A stretch of 64,000 nt of DNA from Lentzea alba (GCF_011067745.1 NZ_JAAMPJ010000001.1:1226829-1290828), one strand, 5' to 3'; positions 33,888 through 42,455 are shown, counted from the stretch's first letter. The notes: generated by a model from the letters alone, not told the origin. Numbers and translations: made by a program.

Positions 33888-34416
33888 TCCGCCAGCCCAG
33901 TTCCCCCGCGGTGTTGACCTCGGGGAAGCAGTGCCCGACCGCGCTGCGGGTCTCCAGGGCCGTCGCCACCTGGTCGAACATCTCCACGACGGACGTCCAC
34001 TCCGGCTTGATCATCTCGTTGCGCTCCTGGTCCCACTCGACCACGCACCCGCGCAGCACACCGGGCCGCAGGTCCACCGCGAGCACGTCCCCCGTGCCGT
34101 CGAACGCGATCGGGAGCCACGCCGGGTGGAAACCGCTCGTGGGCGAGCCCGCCTCGGAGGCGTCCGCGCGCTTGCTGGTGTGGGTGTCCCTCAGCACGAA
34201 CGCGCGATCGGCATCCAGCGGCGTGTAGAAGGGCGGCAGGATCTCGGCGTAGAGGCCCTCCTCGGTACCGCCGTAGACGCTCCACCACATCTGGAGGTCG
34301 AGCGGAACCCGAAGCTCCGGCAGCGCGTCGTACCTCGGACGCAGCACGGCGCGGGTGGCGGGCGCGTGCTCCGCCAGCCATGCCAGGACCCGGTTCCAGT
34401 GCTCGATCACACCCAC
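33880..34416 (-). CDS. SMI1/KNR4-family protein, possible immunity protein
   Basis: 178 aa, GTG start. VPLDLQMWWSVYGGTEEGL and ILPPFYTPLD, WLPIAFDGTGDVLAVDL and GCVVEWDQER match the SMI1/KNR4 (SUKH) fold. SUKH proteins frequently act as immunity proteins in bacterial polymorphic toxin systems. It is divergent from, and 92 bp away from, the EspC-like/WXG-NlpC pair, which makes an immunity role plausible; not proven. No signal peptide, so it is cytoplasmic. Confidence 0.8.
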   Translation of the reverse strand: MGVIEHWNRVLAWLAEHAPATRAVLRPRYDALPELRVPLDLQMWWSVYGGTEEGLYAEILPPFYTPLDADRAFVLRDTHTSKRADASEAGSPTSGFHPAWLPIAFDGTGDVLAVDLRPGVLRGCVVEWDQERNEMIKPEWTSVVEMFDQVATALETRSAVGHCFPEVNTAGELGWRTS

Positions 34417-34508
34417 GGTTCCATGATCTTGGCGGAACGACGGGCGAGGTACCGCTCATCGGGGCAGGATCAAGCCGAACGAGTCACTACTGGGGGAAGA
34501 GCTTTCAG

Positions 34509-34835
34509 ATGGCGGAACAAGGTCTCAAGGTCGACCTCGACGCCTTGACCGGATACGCGTCGGCGGTGAGCGGTCTGGCGAGCGAGGTCGGCGCGGTCGG
34601 CACGGGCACGTTGAGCGGCACCACCGCACTGCCCGGCGACTGCTTCGGCAAGATCGGCAACGAGGTCGGCCTCAACGCCGCTTTCGTTGCCGCCGCTCAG
34701 GTGCAGCTCGACGCGTTGAAAGCCGCGTCCACCGGTTTGTCCGGTCTCGGCACGGCGGTGGCGAAGGCCCGGGACGCCTACATCGCCCAGGAAGAGGCGC
34801 ACGAGGCGTCGCTGAACAAGGCCGCGCGCGCATGA
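34509..34835 (+). CDS. EspC-like type VII secretion substrate
   Basis: 108 aa, ATG at 34509 behind a GGGGGAAG Shine-Dalgarno. Helical protein with an N-terminal LKVDLDALTGYASAVSGLAS helix and a C-terminal helix carrying the type VII secretion signal form YxxxE (Y91 to E95, in YIAQEEAHEA). No transmembrane segment or signal peptide. It is translationally coupled to the WXG-NlpC gene by ATGA and probably forms a helical heterodimer with its N-terminus for co-secretion. Confidence 0.75.
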   Translation: MAEQGLKVDLDALTGYASAVSGLASEVGAVGTGTLSGTTALPGDCFGKIGNEVGLNAAFVAAAQVQLDALKAASTGLSGLGTAVAKARDAYIAQEEAHEASLNKAARA

Positions 34836-36001
34836 GCGTCGAAGGCCTGCTGAGCCAGTTCCTCGCGCCCATGAAGGAGAACCTGGCCAAGCTGGACGGC
34901 GACACCGGTGGCGCCACCCGCGCCGGCGACGCCTTCGGCCGCGCCCAGACCGCGCTGGCCGAGCTGGGTTCCCGGCACACCTCGGCCTCGACGGCCGTGC
35001 TCAACACGTGGTCCGGCGAGAGCGCCAACGCCTTCTCCGGACGCGTCGCGGCCTTCACCTCCGCCGCGAACCTGTTGGCGAGCAACGCTTCCGCGGTGAA
35101 GACCGCGGCCTCGACCGGTGTCGCCGCGGTGACCGGCGGGCGCACCGCGATCCAGGGGTTGATCGACGAGTTCACCGCGAAGGCGACGCCGAAGCTCGCC
35201 GCCGCCCTGGCCGCGTCGCTGGTGGCCGGGCCTGCCGTGGTGCTGGCCGCGGTGGCCGATCTCGCCGGGATGGCTTCCGGCTATCAGAGCAAGACCACGG
35301 CCGAGCTGCAGAAGGTCCGCGACCAGCTGACGCAGCTGGTCGGCCAGCTGAACGGACTGCAGAAGCCGGACGTCGGCACGTTGTCGAAGCTCGGCGAGCC
35401 GTTCGGCGTCGACCAGGGCACCACGTCGACCGCCGGCGCGTCCAACCCCGCCCCGAAGAGCTCCGAGGCCGGCTCCGGTTCTGGTTCCGGTGGTGGTTCC
35501 GGCTCAGGTGGAGGCGGCGGTGGTGGCGGAGGCGGTGGAGGAGGCGGCGGTGGCGGTGGCGGATCGGGCCCACGACTGCCGGTCGCGATCCCGCCGCAGC
35601 CCGGCACCGGCGTCGGCGTGAACCTCCCCGACGGCAGCAGCGCCGAGGCTCCGAACGAAACGGCGGCCAAGGCCGTGCGGAACGCGTTGTCCGCGCTGGG
35701 CACCCCGTACGTGTGGGGCGGCGCGAACCCGCCCCAGGGCACGGACTGCTCGGGGCTGACGCAGTGGGCCTACAAGAACGCGGGCTTCGACATCCCGCGC
35801 CCGGCCTCGTCGCAGGCGATGGGCGCGTCGGTGCCGCCGGACCAGCTGCTGCCCGGCGACCTCGTGGTGTGGGACGGGCACGTTGCGATGGTGATCGGCA
35901 ACGGCCAGATGGTCGAGGCCGGCGACCCGGTGCAGGTCGGCAAGATCCGCACGACGAACAGCGGGATGTCGTTCTACGGCTTCTACCGGCCGACGGGCTG
36001 A
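34832..36001 (+). CDS. WXG/LXG-like N-terminal domain fused to NlpC/P60 peptidase, type VII effector candidate
   Basis: 389 aa. Residues about 1-170 are helical with a WxG turn (W60-S-G62 in NTWSGESANAF). A poly-Gly/Ser linker (about 214-245) of 20 consecutive Gly leads to an NlpC/P60 domain: APNETAAKAVRNALSALGTP, catalytic C306 (GTDCSGLTQWAY), H350 (VVWDGHVAMVIG) and the Asp/Gln-type third residue further on. These peptidases cut peptidoglycan stem peptides. The organisation (EspC partner, WXG head, hydrolase tail) fits a secreted cell-wall enzyme or antibacterial toxin; the core ESX machinery is not in the window. Confidence 0.85.
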   Translation: MSVEGLLSQFLAPMKENLAKLDGDTGGATRAGDAFGRAQTALAELGSRHTSASTAVLNTWSGESANAFSGRVAAFTSAANLLASNASAVKTAASTGVAAVTGGRTAIQGLIDEFTAKATPKLAAALAASLVAGPAVVLAAVADLAGMASGYQSKTTAELQKVRDQLTQLVGQLNGLQKPDVGTLSKLGEPFGVDQGTTSTAGASNPAPKSSEAGSGSGSGGGSGSGGGGGGGGGGGGGGGGGGGSGPRLPVAIPPQPGTGVGVNLPDGSSAEAPNETAAKAVRNALSALGTPYVWGGANPPQGTDCSGLTQWAYKNAGFDIPRPASSQAMGASVPPDQLLPGDLVVWDGHVAMVIGNGQMVEAGDPVQVGKIRTTNSGMSFYGFYRPTG

Positions 36002-36031
36002 CCGGAGTCCCCGGCCGCCACGTCCGTCAGC

Positions 36032-36466
36032 TCACGCGTCGGCGGACTTGGCGGCCTGCGCGGCGGCCCTCAACTCGGTGAAGTCCACGACCTGCCCGCC
36101 CGCGCCCCAGGTCCCCTCCGGCTGCTCGTGGATGAGCACCCAGACCCGCATCGCGTCGGACTCCGCGAGCCCGGCGGCCTCCAGCACCAGCGCGGTCGCC
36201 TCCCGCACCAGCCCGGCCTTGCGCCGGTCGGACAGCACGCCCTCCGGCACCCGGACGTCCACCCGGAACCGCGGCGCGTCGTCCTCGGCGGTCGTCTGCG
36301 CGCCCTCGGGGAGTTCGTGCAGGTAGGTCCACGCCACCGAGCGGAAGAACGCGTTGTCCGGGGCGCCTTCCCACTTCAGCAGCAGCGTGGCCAGGTCGCG
36401 CTGCACGCTCTTGCGGCCGGCCTCGGTCAGCGCTCCGGCCGGAGCGGTCAGCTCGATCATCGGCAT
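36032..36466 (-). CDS. Tautomerase-superfamily protein (fused two-unit)
   Basis: 144 aa from the ATG at 36466 with GGGAGA upstream. Starts Met-Pro (MPMIELTAPAG), giving the catalytic N-terminal proline after Met removal; the size corresponds to two fused 4-oxalocrotonate tautomerase-like beta-alpha-beta units (second near VDVRVPEGVLSDRRKAGLVR and VWVLIHEQPEG). Substrate unknown. It is divergent from the TetR gene across a pair of operators, so probably repressed by it. Confidence 0.8.
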   Translation of the reverse strand: MPMIELTAPAGALTEAGRKSVQRDLATLLLKWEGAPDNAFFRSVAWTYLHELPEGAQTTAEDDAPRFRVDVRVPEGVLSDRRKAGLVREATALVLEAAGLAESDAMRVWVLIHEQPEGTWGAGGQVVDFTELRAAAQAAKSADA

Positions 36467-36479
36467 GGCGATCTCCCGT

Positions 36480-36533
36480 CTATGACGACTGTAATAGCCC
36501 CCGGCGGACGCTATCCTATGACGAGCGTTATAG
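36480..36533. promoter_or_regulatory. Two TetR-type operator repeats between tautomerase and tetR
   Basis: CTATGACGACTGTAATAG (36480-36497) and CTATGACGAGCGTTATAG (36516-36533) share 14 of 18 positions and each is an imperfect dyad around CTATGACG/CGTTATAG. They are 36 bp apart, start to start, in the divergent intergenic region, as expected for TetR dimers binding in tandem. Confidence 0.7.
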
Positions 36534-36548
36534 CCAGAGAGGCGAAAG

Positions 36549-37100
36549 ATGTCCCGAGAGCAGATCGTCACGGGCGCGGCCGACATGATCCGGCGGCGCG
36601 GCCTCAACGCGACGAGCATCCGCGAGGTCGCCAAGCACGCGGGGACGCCGCTCGGCTCGACGTACCACTACTTCCCCGGCGGCAAGAACCAGCTCGCCAC
36701 CGAGGCCGTGCAGTGGGCGGCGGACACCGTGCAGAAAGTGCTCGCGGCGAAGCTCCGCAAGGGACCGGCCGAGGGGCTGAAGGCGTTCTTCGCGCTGTGG
36801 CGGCAGATCGTCACCGATTCCGACTTCCAGGCCGGTTGTCCCGTGCTCGCGGTCTCCGTCGAGGAGACGACCAGCGCCGAAGCTCTCGCCGCGGCGGCCG
36901 GGGCGTTCCGGACGTGGTCCGGGCAGCTCGCGGACTCGCTCGAAGAGCACGGCGTCGCGAAGCACCGCGCGCAGAGCCTCGCCCAACTCGTCGTCGCCGC
37001 CGCGGAAGGCGCCGTCGCGATGTGCCGGGCTCAGCGGAGCATCGAACCACTCGACAACGTCGCCGCGGAGCTGACCGCGCTCATCGAGGCGCGTACATGA
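36549..37100 (+). CDS. TetR/AcrR-family regulator
   Basis: 183 aa. [48 protein letters not shown]; the FPGGKNQL segment and the C-terminal helices with a single Cys (AGCPVLAVS) are typical of the LmrA/YxaF (YcdC-like) group, which respond to hydrophobic or thiol-reactive ligands. It is divergent from the tautomerase and probably represses it and itself through the paired operators. Its 3' end overlaps the convergent ynfA-like gene by 20 bp. Confidence 0.88.
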   Translation: MSREQIVTGAADMIRRRGLNATSIREVAKHAGTPLGSTYHYFPGGKNQLATEAVQWAADTVQKVLAAKLRKGPAEGLKAFFALWRQIVTDSDFQAGCPVLAVSVEETTSAEALAAAAGAFRTWSGQLADSLEEHGVAKHRAQSLAQLVVAAAEGAVAMCRAQRSIEPLDNVAAELTALIEART

Positions 37101-37407
37101 TCACGGCCACGCCCGCGAGGCACACGAGAGCGCCGATCACGTCGTAGCGGTCCGGGCGGAAGCCGTCGACGACCATCCCCCAGGCGAGCGAACCCGCCAC
37201 GAACACGCCGCCGTAGGCCGCGAGGATCCGGCCGAAGTTCGCGTCGGGCTGCAGGGTCGCGACGAAGCCGTAGAGGCCCAGCGCGATCACGCCGCCGCCG
37301 ATCCACAGCCAGCCGCGGTGTTCCCGCACGCCCTGCCACACGAGCCAGGCGCCGCCGATCTCCATGAGGGCGGCGAGGGCGAACAGCACGACCGAACGCA
37401 GGATCAT
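37081..37407 (-). CDS. YnfA-family (UPF0060) small membrane protein
   Basis: 108 aa from the ATG at 37407 (an upstream GTG at 37416 would add three residues). Four transmembrane helices; family landmarks: [40 protein letters not shown] and [19 protein letters not shown]. Related to small multidrug resistance proteins; transport function unproven. It overlaps the TetR gene end on the opposite strand. Confidence 0.88.
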   Translation of the reverse strand: MILRSVVLFALAALMEIGGAWLVWQGVREHRGWLWIGGGVIALGLYGFVATLQPDANFGRILAAYGGVFVAGSLAWGMVVDGFRPDRYDVIGALVCLAGVAVIMYAPR

Positions 37408-37438
37408 GCGGCACACTGTCGCAGTAGGGGGTGATCAG

Positions 37439-37792
37439 GTGGACGACGACGTCGAGCGCGCCGCGCGGAAGGTGCGCGATGTCGAGCAGGCGGTGTCCGA
37501 GCACGTCACGCGCAGTGGTCCCATCACGGGACGAGCGTCCTCACCGGACGGCGCGGTGACGGTGATCGGCACGCCCGGTGGTCCGCCGCAGCAGATCGCG
37601 GTGAGCGCCGCGGCGCTCCGGATGGGGCCGCAGGGACTGGCCGCCGAGATCATGCGCATCGCCGAGAAGGCCCAGCGCACCGCGAACAGCCGGCTGCACC
37701 AGACGCTGGAACGGGTCGTCGACCCGCGGGAGCTGACGGAGCTGGGCATCGAACGCGAGCGCGACGAGGACGAGTTCGGGTGGCGGCGGTGA
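37439..37792 (+). CDS. YbaB/EbfC-like protein, first of a pair (EspL-like)
   Basis: 117 aa from the GTG at 37439, 7 nt after AGGGGG. Helical N-terminus (DDDVERAARKVRDVEQAVSE), beta strands around TGRASSPDGAVTVIGTPGGP, and a C-terminal helix (GLAAEIMRIAEKAQRTANSR) give the YbaB pattern. It may bind DNA or act as an ESX-associated adaptor like M. tuberculosis EspL. It is coupled to the second YbaB-like gene. Confidence 0.7.
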   Translation: MDDDVERAARKVRDVEQAVSEHVTRSGPITGRASSPDGAVTVIGTPGGPPQQIAVSAAALRMGPQGLAAEIMRIAEKAQRTANSRLHQTLERVVDPRELTELGIERERDEDEFGWRR

Positions 37793-38226
37793 ACGAAGAG
37801 CGGATGCAGGCCACCGAACAGCTGCAGCGCGAACTGAAGTCCCTCACCGCGACGGTCGAGCACCCGAACGGGCTGTGCACCGTCACGGCGTCCCCGAGAG
37901 GCGAGATCAAGGCGCTGCACCTGCACCCCGCGCTGCTGGGTCAGGGGCCGCGGGCGGTCGGCGACGTGGTCACCGAGACCGTGCGGCTCGCGACCAACGC
38001 GGCCGTGCAGACGAGCTTCAACAGGATGGCGCTGGCACTCGGTGACGGAATGGCGATCGACGTCGAGTCGATCGCCGGCGACTCACCCTTCCGATCGACG
38101 TGGAACCCCGTCGTGCCGCCCAAATCCGCAGCTCCGGAGGCACCACCCGAGCGGCGACCGCGCAGGCCCGTAGTGGAGGATCCCGACGAGGACGCTTTCT
38201 TCGAGAACCCCTTTGGGCGCCGGTGA
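37789..38226 (+). CDS. YbaB/EbfC-like protein, second of a pair (EspL-like)
   Basis: 145 aa from the GTG at 37789, which overlaps the previous stop as GTGA; a GTG at 37780 is an alternative. YbaB core (QLQRELKSLTATVEHPNGLC, ASPRGEIKALHLHPALLG, VTETVRLATNAAVQTSF) with an added Pro/Glu/Asp-rich C-terminal tail of about 45 residues. The tail and the pairing with the neighbour suggest a heteromer. It is common in Pseudonocardiales near ESX genes. Confidence 0.7.
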   Translation: MNEERMQATEQLQRELKSLTATVEHPNGLCTVTASPRGEIKALHLHPALLGQGPRAVGDVVTETVRLATNAAVQTSFNRMALALGDGMAIDVESIAGDSPFRSTWNPVVPPKSAAPEAPPERRPRRPVVEDPDEDAFFENPFGRR

Positions 38227-38280
38227 TCAGCACCGTTAGGCTCGCCCACGGCATCAGGCAGGCGTGACCGGGAGGTCAGG

Positions 38281-39495
38281 ATGGCGCAGGACATCGTCCC
38301 CATCGAGCTGGGGCTGACGCAGGGTGACGTCGTCACGCTGTGGGCACCCCGCTGGCGCGAGAAGGGCGAGGAGTGGGAGGCGTTCCTCGGTGACGAGGAG
38401 GACCTGTTCGTCTTCCCCGACGCCGCGCATCTCGCCGCCTTCGTGCGCACCGCGGAAGAGCACGACCTCACCGATCACCCTGCGTGGCCGGTCGTGCCGT
38501 CGCTGGGCGTCGCGGACCTCTCGCCGGACGACAACCACCAGTTCGACCTCGTCGGTGTGCCCGAGCTCGTCGCCGAGGACCCGGACACCTGGACCATCGG
38601 TGAGCTCGCCGACGTGATCGCGATCGTGCGCGCGCTCGCGGACGTCTGCGACCTCGAGAAGGTCCACGAGGTGCTCGACTCGGCCGAGGGCTTCTCGCTG
38701 CTGCCGCAGGGCACGCTGCCGTTCAGCGGCCGCGACGGCGCGAAGCTGTGGGGCGAGCTGTCCGAGGTCGTCTCCGAGAAGTGGGACGAGGTCCTTGACG
38801 CGATCGACAGCGTGGTGAACACGCCGGAGGTCCCCGAGAAGGAACTCTCCGTCGCCCAGGAGGAGCTCGCCGCCCTGGAGGAGGCCACCGCCGCCTCCGC
38901 CGCCGACGCGGACGACGAGTCCGCCGACGAGGAGAAGGAAGCCCCCACCGGCTTCTGGGCCGACGCGGGCATCGACCCCATCAAGATCATCACGTCCGCC
39001 GGCGAGTTCTACACGCTGCGCTGCTACCTCGGCGACGACCCGGTGTTCCTGGGCCGCCGCGGCAAGATCGAGGTCTTCACCTCGCCGCGCGGCCTGAGCC
39101 GGTTCGTGGCCGAGAACGACGACCACGACCTCGCCGAGGTCGAGACGTGGAACGACGTCAAGGTCAAGGCCACCGCGGGTGAGCTCGACGTCGACGTGGA
39201 CGACGACAACGTCTACGTGCTGACCGGCATCGCCGAGGACATGGAGGAGGGCCCCGACTCCCTCGACCCGCAGCAGCTCGACCTCGCCGTCGAACTGTTC
39301 GAGGACGCGGGCGACTGGGCCGACGACGAGTCCGTGAAGGACGCGCTGGCCTCGTCCGAGTCGCTGGGCTGGCTGGTGTCGTTCGTCGTGTCGCCGGACC
39401 CGACGCGCCTCGCGCCGTCCGCCCCGTACGACGCCGAGGTGGCCGCGTTCCGCGCGCTGCAGGCTTCGTTCGAGGACCGCCTCAACACCAACTGA
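38281..39495 (+). CDS. Very acidic protein with two repeated domains (Rv3311-like)
   Basis: 404 aa with a good Shine-Dalgarno (GGGAGGTCAGG). Two copies of one domain: residues about 15-160 (VTLWAPRWREKGEEWEAFLG, LFVFPDAAHLAAFV) and about 235-390 (LRCYLGDDPVFLGRRGKIEV, FTSPRGLSRFV), separated by an Ala/Glu/Asp-rich linker. Strong negative charge throughout. It is similar from memory to M. tuberculosis Rv3311; some databases name such proteins primosomal protein without support. Function unknown. It lies between the YbaB pair and add, followed by a perfect 20-bp hairpin. Confidence 0.75.
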   Translation: MAQDIVPIELGLTQGDVVTLWAPRWREKGEEWEAFLGDEEDLFVFPDAAHLAAFVRTAEEHDLTDHPAWPVVPSLGVADLSPDDNHQFDLVGVPELVAEDPDTWTIGELADVIAIVRALADVCDLEKVHEVLDSAEGFSLLPQGTLPFSGRDGAKLWGELSEVVSEKWDEVLDAIDSVVNTPEVPEKELSVAQEELAALEEATAASAADADDESADEEKEAPTGFWADAGIDPIKIITSAGEFYTLRCYLGDDPVFLGRRGKIEVFTSPRGLSRFVAENDDHDLAEVETWNDVKVKATAGELDVDVDDDNVYVLTGIAEDMEEGPDSLDPQQLDLAVELFEDAGDWADDESVKDALASSESLGWLVSFVVSPDPTRLAPSAPYDAEVAAFRALQASFEDRLNTN

Positions 39496-39520
39496 GCCGC
39501 TTATTCCGCATGCTGAAAGT

Positions 39521-39569
39521 CACGCGGGGCCCTTTCGTACTATCACACAGTACGAAAGGGCCCCGCGTG
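39521..39569. terminator. Perfect 20-bp hairpin (CACGCGGGGCCC family)
   Basis: Arms 39521-39540 and 39550-39569 pair perfectly over 20 bp with a 9-nt loop. It sits between the stop of the acidic protein and the stop of the convergent add gene. Same size, loop length and ends as the hairpin at 4336-4384. Confidence 0.8.
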
Positions 39570-39577
39570 CGGAAGAG

Positions 39578-40666
39578 CTAGGCGGTCAGGGCGGCGTAGC
39601 CCGGCTTGATCAGCTCGTTGATGATCGCCAGGCGCTCGTCGAAGCCGATGAAGGCCGACTTCATGGCGTTGATCGTGAACCACTGCAGGTCGGCCCAGCC
39701 GTAGCCGAACGTCTCGGCCAGGGTGGCGAACTCGCTGGAGAGCGTGCAGTCGCTCATCAAGCGGTTGTCGGTGTTGACCGTGACGCGGAACCGCAGCTTG
39801 GCGAGCAGCCCGATCGGGTGGTCGGCGATGGTGGCCGCGGCGCCGGTCTGCAGGTTCGACGTCGGGCACATCTCGAGCGGGATGCGGCGGTCGCGGACGT
39901 ACGCGGCCAGGCGGCCCAGCTGGACGGTGCCGTCGCCGGAGACCTTGATGTCGTCGACGATCCGCACGCCGTGGCCGAGGCGTTCGGCACCGCAGTGCTG
40001 GATCGCCTCCCAGATGGACGGCAGGCCGAACGCCTCACCGGCGTGGATGGTGAAGTGCGCGTTCTGCTGGCGCAGGTACTCGAACGTGTCGAGGCCCCTG
40101 GTGGGAGGGAAGCCGGCCTCGGGGCCCGCGATGTCGAACCCGACGACGCCGAGGTCGCGGTAGCGGACGGCGAGTTCGGCGATGCGCAGCCAGCCCTCGT
40201 TCTGGCGCATGGCGCAGAGCAGGGTGCCGATGCGGATCTTGCGGCCGGTCGCGGCGACGCGCTGCTCGCCGAGGCGGAAGCCCTCCTGGACGGCCTCGAC
40301 GACCTGCTCCAGCGAGAGGCCCTTCTCGGTGTTCAGCTCGGGCGCGTAACGGATCTCGGCGTAGACGACGCCGTCCGCGGCCAGGTCCTCGACGGCTTCG
40401 GCGGCGACGCGGACCAGCGCGGCCTCGTCCTGCATGACACCGCACGTGTGGGCGAAACCTTCGAGGTAGCGCACAAGGGAGCCGGAGTTGGCGTTGTCGC
40501 GGAACCAGCCGCCGAGCACGCCCGCGTCCGTGGTGGGCAGGCCCTGGTAACCGGAGGCATCGGCGAGTTCGATCACCGTCTGCGGGCGGAGGCCACCGTC
40601 GAGGTGGTCGTGCAGCAGCACCTTCGGCGCGCTGCGGATGGACTCCAAGGTAAGCGGCGTGGACAT
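39578..40666 (-). CDS. add: Adenosine deaminase
   Basis: 362 aa. Metal-dependent hydrolase: HDHLDGG (19-25), HAGEAFG (zinc His and catalytic Glu), GHGVRIVDD (His) and the second metal site NTDNRLMS. It deaminates adenosine and deoxyadenosine to (deoxy)inosine, the substrates of PNP. Length is normal. It is transcribed toward the hairpin at 39521-39569 and is divergent from the coiled-coil gene. Confidence 0.94.
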   Translation of the reverse strand: MSTPLTLESIRSAPKVLLHDHLDGGLRPQTVIELADASGYQGLPTTDAGVLGGWFRDNANSGSLVRYLEGFAHTCGVMQDEAALVRVAAEAVEDLAADGVVYAEIRYAPELNTEKGLSLEQVVEAVQEGFRLGEQRVAATGRKIRIGTLLCAMRQNEGWLRIAELAVRYRDLGVVGFDIAGPEAGFPPTRGLDTFEYLRQQNAHFTIHAGEAFGLPSIWEAIQHCGAERLGHGVRIVDDIKVSGDGTVQLGRLAAYVRDRRIPLEMCPTSNLQTGAAATIADHPIGLLAKLRFRVTVNTDNRLMSDCTLSSEFATLAETFGYGWADLQWFTINAMKSAFIGFDERLAIINELIKPGYAALTA

Positions 40667-41001
40667 TGCTACACGTTACTTCAGACGACACGCCGCTTCA
40701 GCGCTGGCCAAAATGATCTTGTCGCCGCTATGATCGTTTGTCACGGCACGGATGTTGCCGATCCGTGATCCGCAACTTTCTGCAACCGTCACGGGGCTTG
40801 AGTCACCCCAAGGTAGGAACATCACCGGTCGCTACCGCTCGCTTCCCGCCGGTAACTTGGCGTTCGGAGCAACGGGGTAGCCTGACCGGGTCAGTCGCCC
40901 GTCCGCACCCGGCCGTTTTCTGGCGGGGGTGGTACAGAGGCGTCCCGTGACGCGGATAGGCTCCCGTGGTCTCCCCCTCCCCTGGACGAAGGCACTCAGC
41001 C
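40667..41001. other. 335-bp divergent intergenic region
   Basis: It holds the promoters of add (minus) and of the coiled-coil gene (plus). Visible structure: an inverted repeat CACGGAT-N7-ATCCGTG at 40747-40767. I see no convincing riboswitch, tRNA or small gene here. Confidence 0.4.
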
Positions 41002-42435
41002 GTGACAGAGAACAACAACTCCACGATGTCCTTCGATCGGATGCGCAACATGCTCACGCGCGCCGCGGAGATCCGTGAGAGCGAGCAGCAGCAGATCTTC
41101 GACGCGCTGGACGAGATCCACGCCCGGATGTCACCTCTGGAGTCGCTGGGTTCGGTCCGCAAGCGCCTGTCGGAGCTGCCGGACCGCACCGAGGTCAGCG
41201 TTCTCGCGGAGCGGCTGGACGAAGCCCTCGCCAAGCTGGAGGCCCAGGACAACGCCGTCGCCGACATCGGTCGCGCGGTCGACTCCCTGGTGGACAAGCT
41301 CGCCAAGCCCTTCGCCCAGCTGGACGGCCGTCTCGACGGTGTCGCCGGGCGCTTCGAGGGCGTCGCGGGCCGCATGGACGGCCTCGAGGACAAGCTCGCC
41401 AGCATCCACAAGCGCATCGACGACCTCGACGGCCACCTGGACAAGCAGGACGGCAAGGTCGACTCGATCCCCGGCGCCGTCACGAACCCGCTGCGCGAGC
41501 GCATCGAGGCTCTCGAAGCCGCGCTGCGCGGCCGTCTCGACGAGGTGGACGAGGGCGTGCACGAGCACCTCGACGGCACCCGCGAGGCGCTGCAGAAGAT
41601 CCTCGCGGACTCCTTCGCGGGCGTGCACGGCCGCGCCGACGAGCAGCGCGACGCCCTGGTCGCCACCCGCACCGAGCTGGCCGCCGCGATCGCCGACAGC
41701 CGTGGGGAGCTGGCCGGCACGATCTCGGACAGCCGCGAGAAGCTGATCTCCGCTCTGACCGAGCGCCACAACCAGCTGTCCGGCGCGCTCGCCGAGACCC
41801 GCACCGAACTGTCCGGCGCCGTGGCGGAGACCCGCGGCGAGCTGGCCGGTGTCGTGGCGGAGACCCGCGACTCCCTGGCCGGTTCGCTCGCCGAGACCCG
41901 CACCGAGCTGGCGTCGGCCGTCGCCGACACCCAGAACGTCGTCAACGGCAAGCTGGACGAGGCCCGCACCGCCCTGTACGCGGCGATCGAGCAGTCCCGC
42001 GACCAGGTCGACGCCGCCGACCGCCTCGAGGCACTGGCCGGCCGCCTGGAGCAGGTCACCTCGAAGCTCGACACGATGACCGACCGCCTGGACAAGGTCG
42101 AGGACGACTTCGCCACCCGCATCTCCGAGCTCGGTGGCGCGGTCGACGCGAGCCTGTCCAAGGTCAGCGAGACCGTCTCGGCCCGCCCGGACACCGACGC
42201 GCTGCAGTCCCTGGTCCGCAAGTCGAACCAGGAGTCGGAACTGCGCATCGGCGGCCAGCTGGACGAGGCCATGGCCACCTTCGCCGAGCTCATCCTCGGC
42301 GGCGGCTCGCCCACGCCTCCCCCGCCGCCCACCGCCCTGCCGCGTCCGCAGCGCCGCACCCGCAAGAACGGCGCCAAGCCGGTCAACGGCGGCAAGGACA
42401 TGGACGACGACGACCTGGCGGCCGAGGGCGCCTGA
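41002..42435 (+). CDS. Long coiled-coil protein with hendecad (11-residue) repeats
   Basis: 477 aa from the GTG at 41002 (GAAGG 9 nt upstream); an in-frame GTG at 40966 would add 12 residues. Almost entirely helical; residues about 215-345 contain tandem 11-residue repeats of the form LAETRTELSGA, VAETRGELAGV, VAETRDSLAGS, LAETRTELASA. Pro-rich basic C-terminus follows (PPPPTALPRPQRRTRKNGAK). Hendecads favour right-handed coiled coils as in cytoskeletal and apolipoprotein-like proteins. No signal peptide; a filament or scaffold role is a guess. Two strong terminators follow. Confidence 0.75.
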   Translation: MTENNNSTMSFDRMRNMLTRAAEIRESEQQQIFDALDEIHARMSPLESLGSVRKRLSELPDRTEVSVLAERLDEALAKLEAQDNAVADIGRAVDSLVDKLAKPFAQLDGRLDGVAGRFEGVAGRMDGLEDKLASIHKRIDDLDGHLDKQDGKVDSIPGAVTNPLRERIEALEAALRGRLDEVDEGVHEHLDGTREALQKILADSFAGVHGRADEQRDALVATRTELAAAIADSRGELAGTISDSREKLISALTERHNQLSGALAETRTELSGAVAETRGELAGVVAETRDSLAGSLAETRTELASAVADTQNVVNGKLDEARTALYAAIEQSRDQVDAADRLEALAGRLEQVTSKLDTMTDRLDKVEDDFATRISELGGAVDASLSKVSETVSARPDTDALQSLVRKSNQESELRIGGQLDEAMATFAELILGGGSPTPPPPPTALPRPQRRTRKNGAKPVNGGKDMDDDDLAAEGA

Positions 42436-42455
42436 TCGCCCTGGTCTGACTGCCT

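Noticed and set aside
35500..35570. GGC/GGT tract as a structural DNA element
   Set aside because: It codes for a poly-Gly linker inside the NlpC protein in frame.
40667..41001. ydaO-type c-di-AMP riboswitch in the add/coiled-coil intergenic region
   Set aside because: Some short motifs look alike but the required paired stems could not be drawn, and the downstream gene is not a cell-wall hydrolase.
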